Below are positions 47,814 through 62,184 of a DNA stretch of 64,000 nt, one piece after another. A program made the position numbers and the translations under genes. The notes below the pieces were generated by a model, which searched no databases, had not been told where the DNA came from, and saw only the letters and a program-made list of their open reading frames with translations. The stretch's first letter is position 1. The number at the start of each line of letters is the position of its first letter. Source of the DNA: Lentisphaerae bacterium WC36 (GTDB taxonomy: Bacteria; Verrucomicrobiota; Lentisphaeria; Victivallales; SZUA-371); the NCBI GenBank assembly GCA_020683205.1, contig CP085689.1, positions 2,908,230 to 2,972,229 on the forward strand, in the 5' to 3' direction.

Positions 47814-48875
47814 TTATTTCTTTGGAACATAATACATCTCATCTTTCTTGAACTTTCTAATACCGTCATTTAATTTTAAGAGTTGTTCAACAGAAACTCC
47901 TGTTGCTTTGGACAACTCTTCAACTGTCATATCTTTTTCAGTAATTTCTACGTTTGTATCAACATCACCATCTACAACATCTGTAGAAGTATCTGTTGGT
48001 AAGTCGCCAATATCATCTCCAATATTTTCAGATGAAGTTTTTTTATTGCCTCCAGATGATGGCAAATCTAAATCACCAGACTCTTTAGGTGTTGTTGAAA
48101 TCTTTTTTGGAGTTTCAACCGCAGCAGATGTTGAATTGACTTTTACAGTTGTATTACGATTTGGAATAACCAACTTTTGACCAACCTTTAATACAGCATT
48201 TTTCTTAATATTATTTGCTGCAGCTAACTCAGCTATTTTCACTCCGTAGCGACGAGCAATAACCCATAATGAATCACCACTTTTTACAGTGTAGCTTCCG
48301 CCCTTTGGAATTGATTGATATTTTCTTGTGCTTGATTTTGAGCTCTTAACTCCACTTTTTACTGTCGTAGTCGGTAATTTTTTATTCCTCATAGACTTTG
48401 CTTCAGCCGAGCTTGGAATCATAATTTTTTGTCCAGGCTTCAACATTGCTTTTGTCGATAAATTATTATATTTAGCTAAAGTAATATATCCAGTTCCATG
48501 AGCACGAGCAATTTTCCATAAAGAATCATTCTTCTTAACAGTATATTCAATTGCTTTTCCACTTGTAGCTGAAGCGTTGCTAGAATTAGAGTTTACCCCA
48601 ATACCTTGAGTGCCAGTTTTTCTAGGCTCCATAGGTTTAGGCATATCATCTACTGTATCAATCTTTGGAGTTAATGTTGAAGGATTATCAAAATTATTTA
48701 CAGGGAGTGAATTCAATGAAGTGTCTAATTCTGGAACGACAACTTCATCTTTGTATGCTGGAATAATTTCACGAGGTCCTAGAACTTGAGGCTCCTGACA
48801 ACCCGTTAAAATTATTGAACCTAAACCCAATGCAGAAATCACTGCAACCGTATTAATTTTTTTAATTTTATCCAT
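47814..48875 (-). CDS. LysM-repeat lipoprotein
   Basis: Peptidoglycan-binding lipoprotein with lipobox IILTGC (about 19-24). Two clear LysM domains occur in the middle (EYTVKKNDSLWKIARAHGTG...IMIPS and SYTVKSGDSLWVIARRYGV...LVIPN). A third, degenerate one is at the C terminus (TVEELSKATGVSVEQLLKLN), after an acidic linker. The ATG at 48875 has GGAG 9 bases upstream; that GGAG lies inside an earlier in-frame ATG. 353 residues. It probably anchors envelope functions to the wall. Confidence 0.85.
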   Translation of the reverse strand: MDKIKKINTVAVISALGLGSIILTGCQEPQVLGPREIIPAYKDEVVVPELDTSLNSLPVNNFDNPSTLTPKIDTVDDMPKPMEPRKTGTQGIGVNSNSSNASATSGKAIEYTVKKNDSLWKIARAHGTGYITLAKYNNLSTKAMLKPGQKIMIPSSAEAKSMRNKKLPTTTVKSGVKSSKSSTRKYQSIPKGGSYTVKSGDSLWVIARRYGVKIAELAAANNIKKNAVLKVGQKLVIPNRNTTVKVNSTSAAVETPKKISTTPKESGDLDLPSSGGNKKTSSENIGDDIGDLPTDTSTDVVDGDVDTNVEITEKDMTVEELSKATGVSVEQLLKLNDGIRKFKKDEMYYVPKK

Positions 48876-49230
48876 GAAAGTATTCTCCATTATTAACAAT
48901 GAGCCAAACTCTTTATTATTTGTATCTATCTTTTCTTAAAAACAAAAAGAAAAGAACACAAAACTGTTTTAGTTAATTCACCAAAAATTTCTCTTTTTTT
49001 CTAAAATAAAAAACAGTTTATTTAATTGTAACTATCTATCAAGACTAATATAATAACAATTTGCAATAAATGCAAAAAAAAGTTTTTATAAAAAAAGGAC
49101 TTTTTTGCTAGAAATTGAGTATTTTTTTAATTTTATGTTTTATATATAGTAAAAAGCGATTGTTTTTTTGAAAATCACACTTAATTTAAGTCTGATTTGA
49201 TTAATAGATAATAACAAATGGTTTTAATTA
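48876..49230. other. Divergent intergenic region, LysM gene / tsaD
   Basis: AT-rich spacer between two divergent genes. It must hold both promoters, but no hexamer pair stands out. A loose inverted repeat (AAACTGTTTTAG near 48961, AAAAACAGTTTA near 49010) is the only visible structure. Confidence 0.5.
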
Positions 49231-50313
49231 ATGACTTATATTCTGGGAATAGAAAGTAGCTGTGACGAAACGGCAGCAGCTATTGTTAAAGATGGCTCAA
49301 TAGTTATTAGCAATAAAATTGCAACGCAAATTGCGCAACATGCAGAATTTGGTGGAGTAGTACCTGAGTTGGCGGCTCGAGAACACCTTAAGAATATTGA
49401 TATTGTTGTAAACTCAGCCCTCAAAGAGGCGAATTTATCACTAACAGAAATTTCAGCAATCAGCGTTACTAATGGTCCAGGCTTAATGCCCGCACTTTTA
49501 GTAGGTATTAATTATGCAAAGGGTTTGGCCATAGCTAAAAACCTTCCTCTAATTGGCGTGAACCATTTTTTTGGTCATATTTATAGTGCATTTCTTGATA
49601 ACGAATTACATATTTTGCAAGATGCAGAAAATTTTCCAATGCTAGCATTAGTTGTTTCAGGAGGTCATAGTTCATTACTGTTAATAGAAAAAGATGGAAC
49701 AGCCAAGGTGATTGGTGCAACCATTGATGATGCAGCAGGAGAAGCCCTTGACAAGGCAGCAAAGTTGCTAGATTTAGGTTATCCAGGAGGACCAATTATT
49801 GAACGTCTATCAGCTCAAGGAGATAAAAAGAAATACCAATTTCCTCGACCATTAACAGGTGCTGGAGGAAAAGCTGTTAGCAAAGAAAATCGCTATAACT
49901 TTAGTTTTAGTGGAATCAAAACTGCACTCTTATATCATGCTAAAGATTTAAAATTAGCAAATGACGGTGAGAATTTAAGCGAAACTGAAAAGCTTGATAC
50001 TGTCGCATCGTACCAGGAGGCAGTTATTGATGTATTAGATAAAAAATTATTTTTAGCGGTAAAAGATTTCAAGGCTAAATCAGTGGTGCTCTGTGGTGGC
50101 GTTGCATGTAATAATATTTTACGTCAGCGAATCAGCAAGTCAGCAATAAAACATAAAGTAAGAGCCTATTTAGCAGAAAAAAAATATTGTACTGATAATG
50201 CGGCAATGATTGCTGGATTAGGCTTTCACTATTTACATAAGAAAGAGCTAAGCGATTGGCAATTGGATGCCTACTCAAGATTACCGCAAATTAGTAAAGT
50301 TCCATTTATATAA
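49231..50313 (+). CDS. tsaD: tRNA threonylcarbamoyladenosine synthase subunit TsaD
   Basis: Catalytic ASKHA-fold subunit that transfers threonylcarbamoyl to A37 of ANN-reading tRNAs. The opening GIESSCDETAAAIV, the segment VVPELAAREHLKNI, the metal-binding HFFGH, CGGVACNNILRQR and TDNAAMIAGLG are all present. 360 residues, slightly longer than usual. It is followed 74 bases later by gph. Confidence 0.95.
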   Translation: MTYILGIESSCDETAAAIVKDGSIVISNKIATQIAQHAEFGGVVPELAAREHLKNIDIVVNSALKEANLSLTEISAISVTNGPGLMPALLVGINYAKGLAIAKNLPLIGVNHFFGHIYSAFLDNELHILQDAENFPMLALVVSGGHSSLLLIEKDGTAKVIGATIDDAAGEALDKAAKLLDLGYPGGPIIERLSAQGDKKKYQFPRPLTGAGGKAVSKENRYNFSFSGIKTALLYHAKDLKLANDGENLSETEKLDTVASYQEAVIDVLDKKLFLAVKDFKAKSVVLCGGVACNNILRQRISKSAIKHKVRAYLAEKKYCTDNAAMIAGLGFHYLHKKELSDWQLDAYSRLPQISKVPFI

Positions 50314-50387
50314 TAATTCAGTCAAAAAGATATCAAAAAACATTAAATTTATAGATAGTCATAGAAGTTAGGATTTTAAGAAGAATT

Positions 50388-51035
50388 ATGAAAAAGAAAA
50401 ATTATAGTTGTGTAATTTATGATTTAGACGGCACCCTAATCGACAGCAGTTTAGATTTAGCCAATGCGATTAATTTTGCAAGAAAAGAACAAGATTTAAA
50501 GCCAATTACTGTCACCGAAGTAATCGCTTATATTGGTGGAGGGGCAAAAAATTTAGTGAATTTATGTTTTCATGAAAAAAACAGTGATAAAGATAGAGCT
50601 CTTGCAGATTTTAAAAAATATTATGCCGAAAATTGTGTTGTTGAAACCACTTTTTATGAAGGAGTTTTAGAAACAATTAAAGAACTTCATAATCGTGGAA
50701 TTGTTCAAGCAGTAGCAACAAATAAACCTGAAAATTTAAGCAAGCCAATCATTGAAAAATTAGGTTTAAATCAATTTATGAGCATTATCATCGGGGGAGA
50801 AAATAAGCAAAAATGTGAGTTAAAGCCCCATCCCGCAACTCTAGAGTATATCGCTAGAAAATTCAATAAAGACATTAATGAATGCCTAATGGTTGGTGAT
50901 AATCATACAGATATCGAGGCGGCACATAATTGCAATATGGATGTTGCGTTTTGCGCATTTGGTCTTGGCGAACATAACAAGCTAGATTACACCTACCGCA
51001 TTAGCAAGTTTTCAAAATTATTGCAAATTGTTTAA
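50388..51035 (+). CDS. gph: Phosphoglycolate phosphatase-like HAD hydrolase
   Basis: HAD phosphatase with a helical cap. Motif I YDLDGTLIDSSLDL, motif II AVATNKPE, motif III KPHPATLEYIARKF and motif IV MVGDNHTDIEAA are intact. 215 residues. Phosphoglycolate is the best guess for substrate, since it clusters with Gph; other sugar phosphates are possible. GAAG precedes the ATG. Confidence 0.83.
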   Translation: MKKKNYSCVIYDLDGTLIDSSLDLANAINFARKEQDLKPITVTEVIAYIGGGAKNLVNLCFHEKNSDKDRALADFKKYYAENCVVETTFYEGVLETIKELHNRGIVQAVATNKPENLSKPIIEKLGLNQFMSIIIGGENKQKCELKPHPATLEYIARKFNKDINECLMVGDNHTDIEAAHNCNMDVAFCAFGLGEHNKLDYTYRISKFSKLLQIV

Positions 51036-51605
51036 TTTATTAAAATGGTCTTTTATTAAGCAACTTCACATTGATTCATGCTCAGTAAAAGACTAAAATA
51101 ATTTTAAGCAAGTGATATCGAGCTAGAAATATTTTGTCTTCTAAAAAAACTTACAGAAAGAAGTAATTTGATATCATTAATTTGAAAATGCTATATCGCA
51201 TGATAATTAAATCTATTAGTACTCCATTTTTTTATAATCTCACTTTTAATTTCAGTGTCCCATTGAAATTTGAAATGATTATTAAAATTATAAAAATAAT
51301 ACCTTCCTCTACTAGCTTTTTAACAATTACAGTGCAATTTTTGGAAGTTATTTCCTATAGATAATATAATAATAATTTCATTACTAATACTTTAAGATCC
51401 CTATATCTTATAGCCTCCTAATAACAATTATTAAAAGTTGTTATAATAAAAAATCCTTCAAGCAAGCAAATTAGAAATAGCGCAATTAATTCTCAAAACA
51501 ATCATCCCATAGTTGTTTTACAGGCTCAACAACTTATTTCAAAGTATCGTAAATCGTAATAATCACTGGCCTCATTCTTTATACTTGTGTATAATATTGT
51601 ATTAA
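51036..51605. other. AT-rich intergenic region without recognisable genes
   Basis: About 570 bases between gph and the rRNA operon end. Short open frames exist (for example 51182-51364) but have no plausible ribosome site or protein-like composition. Nothing else seen. Confidence 0.5.
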
Positions 51606-51645
51606 AACAAAAAAAAGCACTTACAGGAGCTACCTATAAGTGCTT
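51606..51645 (-). terminator. rRNA operon terminator
   Basis: On the minus strand, AAGCACTTATAGG pairs with CCTGTAAGTGCTT and is followed by eight T, 14 bases past the 5S 3' end. Confidence 0.9.
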
Positions 51646-51658
51646 ATATAAAATTAAA

Positions 51659-51771
51659 CCCGGCATCGAGCTACTCTCCCACAGTAAAATATGCAGTACC
51701 ATCGCCGCTGGAGTCCTTAACAATCGTGTTCGGGAAGGGAACGTGTGTAACACCTCCGCTATGGACACCGG
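51659..51771 (-). rRNA. rrf: 5S ribosomal RNA
   Basis: On the minus strand, CCGGTGTCCAT at the 5' end and ATGCCGGG at the 3' end pair as helix I. Internal CCCGAACACG and GGGAGAGTAG are universal 5S segments. About 113 bases. Confidence 0.95.
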
Positions 51772-51898
51772 ATAACAAAATCGAATTTTAATATACTGTA
51801 GAGTTAACAAATTGCAAACGTAACGTACTCAAATACAGCGTATTTTTTAATATGAATTACTACTCAATTATAAACTTCTTCAAAAGAGAAGAATTATA

Positions 51899-51938
51899 TT
51901 TCTTTCTAAGATTCGCAAAAGCGAAAATCAGAAAGAAA
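51899..51938 (-). other. 23S-5S spacer processing hairpin
   Basis: TTTCTTTCTAAGATTCGC and GCGAAAATCAGAAAGAAA form a near-perfect 18-bp stem directly after the 23S 3' end, a likely RNase III substrate. Confidence 0.6.
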
Positions 51939-51940
51939 AG

Positions 51941-54873
<2,933 letters not shown>

Positions 54874-55138
54874 ACCAGAAATTTTTGTTGTTTTAGTTTT
54901 GCATACCTAAAACAATCTCTAATGAAGTTATAATTTATTTTTCGATCTTTCGATCGAAGTTGTAGATTATTTTATTAAACATACTACGGCTTTTTTCTTT
55001 CACATTCACTGTTAATTTATTACTTATTGTATAAATTAATGTTGTTGTTTCTTACAATATATTTTTCTTCGATTTTCAATGAACTACTCAACTTTCAGTT
55101 GAGTCGAATTCTTTAACTGTTCAGTATAATAAGTAAAC

Positions 55139-55215
55139 TGGTGGGCGTACCAGGACTTGAACCTGGGACCTCATCCTTATCAGGGATGCGCTCTAACCAG
55201 CTGAGCTATACGCCC
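55139..55215 (-). tRNA. tRNA-Ile (anticodon GAT)
   Basis: On the minus strand, GGGCGTA pairs with TACGCCC, the anticodon loop CTGATAA reads GAT, the T arm is CCAGGTTCAAGTCCTGG, and CCA is encoded. It lies in the 16S-23S spacer. Confidence 0.97.
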
Positions 55216-55387
55216 TCTTGTGATCTTAAAGCTTTGGGCTTCAGTGAGATATTTTTTTCAGTTGCTCCTTTTTTCTTTTTTTAAATTGTTTTTATGCAAA
55301 ACTTACTGATTATTTGAGCTAAAACATACTTTTAGGTATGTAAAAAGCAAAAATAAGCGGTAAAGCTTACTAAAAACAAGAGAAAAA

Positions 55388-55464
55388 TGGTGGAGCTGAA
55401 GGGATTCGAACCCTTGACCCCCTGCGTGCAAGGCAAGTGCTCTAGCCAACTGAGCTACAGCCCC
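55388..55464 (-). tRNA. tRNA-Ala (anticodon TGC)
   Basis: On the minus strand, the acceptor GGGGCTG pairs with CAGCTCC (one G-T pair), the anticodon loop TTGCACG reads TGC, and CCA is encoded. It precedes tRNA-Ile in the 16S-23S spacer. Confidence 0.97.
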
Positions 55465-55688
55465 ATTTATTGAGACTAACTTTTTTATCTCTTACTTAAT
55501 ACTTCTTCAGTTGTCAATCAGCTTTACTTAGCGATTAAACCTTGAATAGTACAATGTATCCAATCGAGTTATATCTCTATAACTCACACCCTTGACTGAA
55601 AAGGGGCTTAGCCATCTCCAGAACATGAACTTTATTTATTAATTTTACAGTCAGATGTGTTCATTGCTTTGTTCTAGATGCTCCTTAT

Positions 55689-57210
<1,522 letters not shown>

Positions 57211-57424
57211 ATAAATTTTTCTTCAAAGCTTGATTTAGCTTTTTATTTTTAAATTATTAAGGAATAAATCTCTCAATAATTTCGACTATTTGTTTTTAGT
57301 TTGTATTATTCAAACTTTTTGAGGTTACTACCTCAAAAGAATTTTTGGATACATTATACTATTCAATTTTCAATCAACTTTTCTTTAATTTCAAACTCAC
57401 CGTTTCCAGCGGCTTGAGTTACTT

Positions 57425-57452
57425 AATTTAGCAGACTTTCTTAACTTGTCAA
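57425..57452 (-). promoter_or_regulatory. rRNA operon promoter, proximal module (P3)
   Basis: On the minus strand, TTGACA (57452-57447), 16 bases, TAAATT (57430-57425). A-rich tracts lie upstream, and a hairpin (AACTCAAGCCG / CGGTGAGTTT) lies just after the -10 box. Confidence 0.75.
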
Positions 57453-57609
57453 ACAAGTTTTGAAACTTTTTTTAACTTTTATTTTCAAGCTCAATTTTAA
57501 TCGAACTCGCTAATAAATGTTTTTAGTTTTCTTAAGCACTGCTTTTTATATATTTTAAAGAACTTTTAACTCTCGTTAACTTCATCACCGTTTCGGTCAT
57601 GAGCTCTTT

Positions 57610-57637
57610 AATTTAGCACGCTTCAGCAACTTGTCAA
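57610..57637 (-). promoter_or_regulatory. rRNA operon promoter, middle module (P2)
   Basis: On the minus strand, TTGACA (57637-57632), 16 bases, TAAATT (57615-57610), the same hexamers and spacing as the proximal promoter, 185 bases upstream. A small ACCG-AAA-CGGT hairpin and a boxA-like GTTCTTTAAAA follow. Confidence 0.75.
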
Positions 57638-57790
57638 ACTCATTTTTGAACTTTTTTCAGCTTTTATTTTCAACGGCTTTACTCGTTAAAATAATTCACA
57701 AAAAAATCCATCTGTTTGCTTTTTTATTTAAGTTTAAAAAGAACTCTCAACTAACACAGCAACTAAATCGCTGTCGTTAGTGAGCTCTTA

Positions 57791-57818
57791 AAATAACTCG
57801 ACCTACAACTTTTGCAAA
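57791..57818 (-). promoter_or_regulatory. rRNA operon promoter, distal module (P1)
   Basis: On the minus strand, TTTGCA (57818-57813), 16 bases, TTATTT (57796-57791). It aligns with the other two modules including the AAGAGCTCA after the -10 box, and is followed by a CTAACGACAGC / GCTGTGTTAG hairpin and GTTCTTTTTAAA. Its hexamers are weaker. Confidence 0.55.
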
Positions 57819-57960
57819 CCTTTTCGCTATCTTTTTTCAATCTTTTTTTTAGACCCAAATAGGCAATTCTGCATAACAGTTCTAGGGGTAATACGTTAGA
57901 CTTATTTATAGTTTTTCAAATTTTAACAATATCTCTCACTTTTCTATATTTATAAACTAC

Positions 57961-57996
57961 AAAAAAAAGCACCATTGGGTAGCCAACGATGCTTTT
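57961..57996 (-). terminator. Terminator of the diheme protein gene
   Basis: On the minus strand, AAAAGCATCGTTGG pairs with CCAATGGTGCTTTT (G-T pairs included), followed by a T run. Confidence 0.8.
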
Positions 57997-58020
57997 ACAT
58001 TAAGGAAACGCTAAAGATTT

Positions 58021-60597
58021 CTAGCGAACTAAATCTTGAAAAGGCACATATTTTGGTAAACTTAACAGTGGTTGAACGACTTCACCCTTTGATTGTGCCT
58101 CTGTGTTATAATATGCACCATAAAAGTTACTATTGCAATCCAACCACAACGTAATTCTACGCATATCTTCTTTATTGAGCTTAACATCTTTATGTTTTCC
58201 ATCTTTTATTAAATTATAGAGCTTACTAACTCGCGCCCCTTCATGCATTGGAATTGAATAACTGCGTTTGTTATAACGCAATGCTCCATTGCCTCCTGCC
58301 TTAGCCCAAGCATAATTACTTAAAGTAACCATTGCTGGAGTCCAGCCATATCTATTTTGCTTTTCTTTTGTATAGCCTCTTAAGTCTGGTAGTTTTTCTC
58401 TACCATCATGACAAGAAATACAATTTTTATCTAAAACTGGTTGCACTAAACGTGAAAATTGTATTGGATAACTTCCAATTGATTCCTTCTTTATAGTTGA
58501 AGGAGGACGCATAAATGCCTTTGGTCGCATATCTTTTTTAACTTCTGGAGTATCAATCTTTGGCTCATGACACCCCAGGCAACTCATTGTTTCTGCTTCA
58601 TGTAAATATGTTGCAGAACGCATATTTTGCACCATGACACCATTTTCATCGAGGGCTTGAAAATAAATTGGCATCCCAACTGGACATTTAAAGAAAACAC
58701 TACCATCTTTTTCTACAGGAACCGTCCCCAATACTCCCCGAGTCAATGACTGTGCTGCAACGCCTACTTTTGGTTCGCGTTGATATGCGTTGGGCTTAGC
58801 AAAAATATTTACAATGCGTAACTCTTTAATTTTCACATTTTTTGGCAACGGTTGATCCATGTTATAAATATTACTTATCATTACTGTACCGTACTCCAAC
58901 TCAGCATCGGTTTCGCCATGCCTGTCAGCCTTTGCCTGCTTTGTTTGAATTGGAATCACTGGCGGTCTAGTTCTTGCTTTAAACGGAATTGGATCAAGCA
59001 ATGCTATTTTTTCATCTTTATATAACAATTCTTTATTACCTAACGCATCTACTAAATATAATCCATATTTTTTTTGATTTGCGTCAAAAACAGCTAAATA
59101 AAAATCTTCACTCAACGCCCAAGGTTGACCAAAAACTTCATATTGAGGATTATGTCTTCCTCCATGCAAACGCCCCATTACGGCTGGTGCTATTTCGGAC
59201 TCAGGAAATGCGACTTCAGGCGTCACACGCTTAACTTGCGACATCGCGCCATCATCGGCAACATTAACATCAATAATTACTATACTTCCGTAATTCTCTC
59301 CATGATGTGGTGCTGCTACAGAGATATATTTGTTTGAGTTTGGAATTGCACGGTTATTCATTTCCATCCACGGACGACTTTCACGAATTTTAGGGTAGTT
59401 CCCATGATAACTGCGAGGATTGCGACCATCTGGATAACAATGCCATATATGATGAGCAACGTCTGAATCTCGATCCACGTAATCCCAACGTGTATAAATA
59501 ATCATTCCACTATGATCAACACTTGGTTGCCATTCATTAGTATCATGGTAACTAAATGGAATAATATCACTACCATCGCCCATCATTCCATGAAGTGTAT
59601 ATGTCGTACAAACACGCCCCCCACAACGTTGATTTCCTCCAATCCTATCTGAAATAAATACAATTCTGCCATTTGGTAAAAAGCATGGATCTATATCATT
59701 ATACTTCCCATCCGTTAATTGAATTAGTTTTTTATTCTCAATATCGTATTTAAAAATATGATAAACTCGCTCTTCATTCCATGCATAATGCCTAGCATGG
59801 CGTGGTCTATTTGGATTTTTAACATGAATATTTTTCATCTCATCCAGCAAATTATTAGGAATATCGCATGCAGCAAATTTATCATACTCAGCTTCAGTGT
59901 ATGCAAATAATATTGATTTTGCATCGTAATCAAGCTCAAGTGAAATAAAACCTCCATCATTTTCAATAATTTTGCCTTTTAAACGACCATTGCTTACTGG
60001 AACATCAGATAATAAACTTTCAACCCTGGATTTCCCACCAAATGCATCTTTTAAAATATAAACTCCACCATTTTTTGAAGAGTTAAACCCTAAATACTGA
60101 TCAACCATGTGGATTTCTCCACGTTTCATTTTATCATGTTTAATAAATGCAATGTCATTAAAATTAATTAAGGGATTCTTGAATGCAATTTTTCTTCTTA
60201 CTGCTTTAATTTCATTAAACAGTTTTTTTTGTTCATCTAAAGTTAAAACAACGCTGTTATTTTTTGATTTAAGTTTATCAAAAATACTAATTTCACCACT
60301 TAAGTCCAAACTTGGGTTATTCTTCTTTAACAATTTTATTAATGCAACAGTACGACGAATTACAATATCAACTGGAGTTTTATCGGATTTCCATACTAAT
60401 GCCTGTCGATTAAAAACTTCTTTTTCTAGCCTCTTATACGCCTTTGAATCAAAGTCAGTGTTCTTAATTTGATAACTTAACCCTTCAAAAGAGTCATTAC
60501 TTGTCGAAAGGGGATTTGCTATTTTTGCAAATGCTGTAGAACAAGCATAACTTGAAGCTGCAATCATTCCCCATATCATCATCTTTTTAAAATTCAT
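58021..60597 (-). CDS. Hydrazine-synthase-alpha-like exported diheme protein
   Basis: Large periplasmic protein with a Sec signal (MNFKKMMIWGMIAASSYACSTAFA) when started at the ATG at 60597. The middle holds WD40/PD40 beta-propeller blades (DIDPCFLPNGRIVFISDRIGG; EWQPSVDHSGMIIYTRWDYVD) followed by the HZS-alpha-type middle domain. The C-terminal part carries two c-type heme sites, CLGCH (about 673) and CISCH (about 726), then an RITLWLDCNSNFYGAYYN segment. Homologues annotated after anammox hydrazine synthase are widespread in Lentisphaerota and Planctomycetota without anammox metabolism, so hydrazine chemistry should not be assumed. 858 residues. Confidence 0.78.
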   Translation of the reverse strand: MNFKKMMIWGMIAASSYACSTAFAKIANPLSTSNDSFEGLSYQIKNTDFDSKAYKRLEKEVFNRQALVWKSDKTPVDIVIRRTVALIKLLKKNNPSLDLSGEISIFDKLKSKNNSVVLTLDEQKKLFNEIKAVRRKIAFKNPLINFNDIAFIKHDKMKRGEIHMVDQYLGFNSSKNGGVYILKDAFGGKSRVESLLSDVPVSNGRLKGKIIENDGGFISLELDYDAKSILFAYTEAEYDKFAACDIPNNLLDEMKNIHVKNPNRPRHARHYAWNEERVYHIFKYDIENKKLIQLTDGKYNDIDPCFLPNGRIVFISDRIGGNQRCGGRVCTTYTLHGMMGDGSDIIPFSYHDTNEWQPSVDHSGMIIYTRWDYVDRDSDVAHHIWHCYPDGRNPRSYHGNYPKIRESRPWMEMNNRAIPNSNKYISVAAPHHGENYGSIVIIDVNVADDGAMSQVKRVTPEVAFPESEIAPAVMGRLHGGRHNPQYEVFGQPWALSEDFYLAVFDANQKKYGLYLVDALGNKELLYKDEKIALLDPIPFKARTRPPVIPIQTKQAKADRHGETDAELEYGTVMISNIYNMDQPLPKNVKIKELRIVNIFAKPNAYQREPKVGVAAQSLTRGVLGTVPVEKDGSVFFKCPVGMPIYFQALDENGVMVQNMRSATYLHEAETMSCLGCHEPKIDTPEVKKDMRPKAFMRPPSTIKKESIGSYPIQFSRLVQPVLDKNCISCHDGREKLPDLRGYTKEKQNRYGWTPAMVTLSNYAWAKAGGNGALRYNKRSYSIPMHEGARVSKLYNLIKDGKHKDVKLNKEDMRRITLWLDCNSNFYGAYYNTEAQSKGEVVQPLLSLPKYVPFQDLVR

Positions 60598-60770
60598 AAT
60601 TTTTTGCCTTTTTTGAATACTTTTTTTATGCCTATATAATCGTATTATATGTTCATTGTAATAATTTAACATATTTTTTAAGTGCACTCAATATAAAAAA
60701 TGCGCTTTATATTTATATTATATGCCATTTATATATATATAAAACAATAATATTTCATAAAAAAATGCTC

Positions 60771-62123
60771 TTAACTAAACATTTCTTCAGCTAAATGATT
60801 CTCTGCTTTTGATTGATCTGCAAATTTATGATATTCAAAAACACGCAACATTTGTTGTTCAAAATCTTCTTTAGATAATTCACTGTAAACAAAACTCTGA
60901 ATAATACCAATAAACATTTCAAGTGTTTCTAAGCTATAAACCGCGTTATGAGCAGAAATATTTCCAATTGAATCAAAAAACAAATAATCTTTAAAATTTT
61001 TATTATTAACGGAATCTAAAGCAGCAATTTTATTAATTGGAATACCCAAAAAGCTTGTTCCAATCAATGTTTGCACCTCATCTGAAATAATTTCATTACA
61101 TATTTTTTGAGCGGCATCTATATTTTGACATTTTTGATGAATAAAAAGTGATTCGCTAGCAAAACCGCCGCCCATATCATTTTCACAACGTATACTTATT
61201 ACATCAAAATCCACGTCTGACTGTTTATCATTCATCTTAAATACAAACTGCCTATTACTATACCTAAAAAGAAAATCCCCATCAAAGAAAGACTTATCTT
61301 CGGTGAAAGATTCTCTATATAAATTTTCAAAAACTTTCAAAAATTGTTGATATTCCACAGTTTCAAGCTCAAAAATATTTTTTATATTTTTATTTAGCAA
61401 TGCTCCAGAAAACCAATTAAATAAATTAGCACTGCCCAGTAATTCAATAAAAAGCTTATCTTGATTTTGCCTATTAGCAAAGCGTTGTGCATAATCAATC
61501 AACTGAGCTGTTGTTATTTCTGTTGGTAAGTTTTCATTAAAATTTTGCTCAAAAAGAGATTTATTGACAAAAATAACCATTGGCGAAAAAGTGTATGGCA
61601 ACCCATAAAGCAAAGCGTTTTCTCGATGAGCAAAAGATATTTTACTAAAATAATATTTATTACTCTGCAATAATCTATCAAATTCACCCTGAAAAGGCAC
61701 AAAATATTGGTAAAGATGATTATTTATGAATGAAAAGTTAATATAAAGATCATGCTCTCCCTGCTCAATCGCTTTGTCATAAGATATTGAGGATATATTA
61801 ACTTCAAAAATAATATTATTAAACTTCTTCTCAATAATTTTTTTAATCTTTTGCCAAAGATTTATATATTCTTGAGTTGAATCACGGCGTAGTAGCAAGC
61901 TAATTTTTTGCTCTTTATTCAAATCCTGAATAAATGTTCCACGCCCAGGCACGCGAGCGACTATTCCATCATCCTTAAGAATATTTAATGCTTTTCCTGC
62001 AGTAACTGGAGTTGTTTTATATAAAACAGACAACTCTTTTTCGCTAGGCAGCTTCTCTGTATAAATTTTATTATTTATTGCTTCAATTAAGCTATCGGCA
62101 ATACTTTGCGCCTTAGTTTTCAT
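60771..62123 (-). CDS. GntR regulator fused to a solute-binding-protein-like domain
   Basis: Residues 1-70 form a GntR winged helix (SIADSLIEAINNKIYTEKLPSEKELSVLYKTT..ARVPGRGTFIQ). The remaining 380 residues resemble a type 1 extracellular solute-binding protein (e.g. YGLPYTFSPMVIFVNKSLFEQN), normally found outside the cell bound to ABC importers. There is no signal peptide, so the domain is likely a cytoplasmic ligand sensor. This architecture is common in Lentisphaerota. Sugars are the probable ligands. It is divergent from hcp. Confidence 0.8.
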   Translation of the reverse strand: MKTKAQSIADSLIEAINNKIYTEKLPSEKELSVLYKTTPVTAGKALNILKDDGIVARVPGRGTFIQDLNKEQKISLLLRRDSTQEYINLWQKIKKIIEKKFNNIIFEVNISSISYDKAIEQGEHDLYINFSFINNHLYQYFVPFQGEFDRLLQSNKYYFSKISFAHRENALLYGLPYTFSPMVIFVNKSLFEQNFNENLPTEITTAQLIDYAQRFANRQNQDKLFIELLGSANLFNWFSGALLNKNIKNIFELETVEYQQFLKVFENLYRESFTEDKSFFDGDFLFRYSNRQFVFKMNDKQSDVDFDVISIRCENDMGGGFASESLFIHQKCQNIDAAQKICNEIISDEVQTLIGTSFLGIPINKIAALDSVNNKNFKDYLFFDSIGNISAHNAVYSLETLEMFIGIIQSFVYSELSKEDFEQQMLRVFEYHKFADQSKAENHLAEEMFS

Positions 62124-62184
62124 TTTGTTAATCTCAATATTTATTTTGCAAAATTATTATGGTTACAATATAACACTATATTAT

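Noticed and set aside
51182-51364. 60-codon plus-strand frame before the rRNA operon
   Set aside because: No ribosome site, no recognisable composition, and embedded in AT-rich spacer.
58021-60597. True anammox hydrazine synthase
   Set aside because: No beta/gamma subunit genes or other anammox genes nearby, and homologues are common in non-anammox PVC bacteria.
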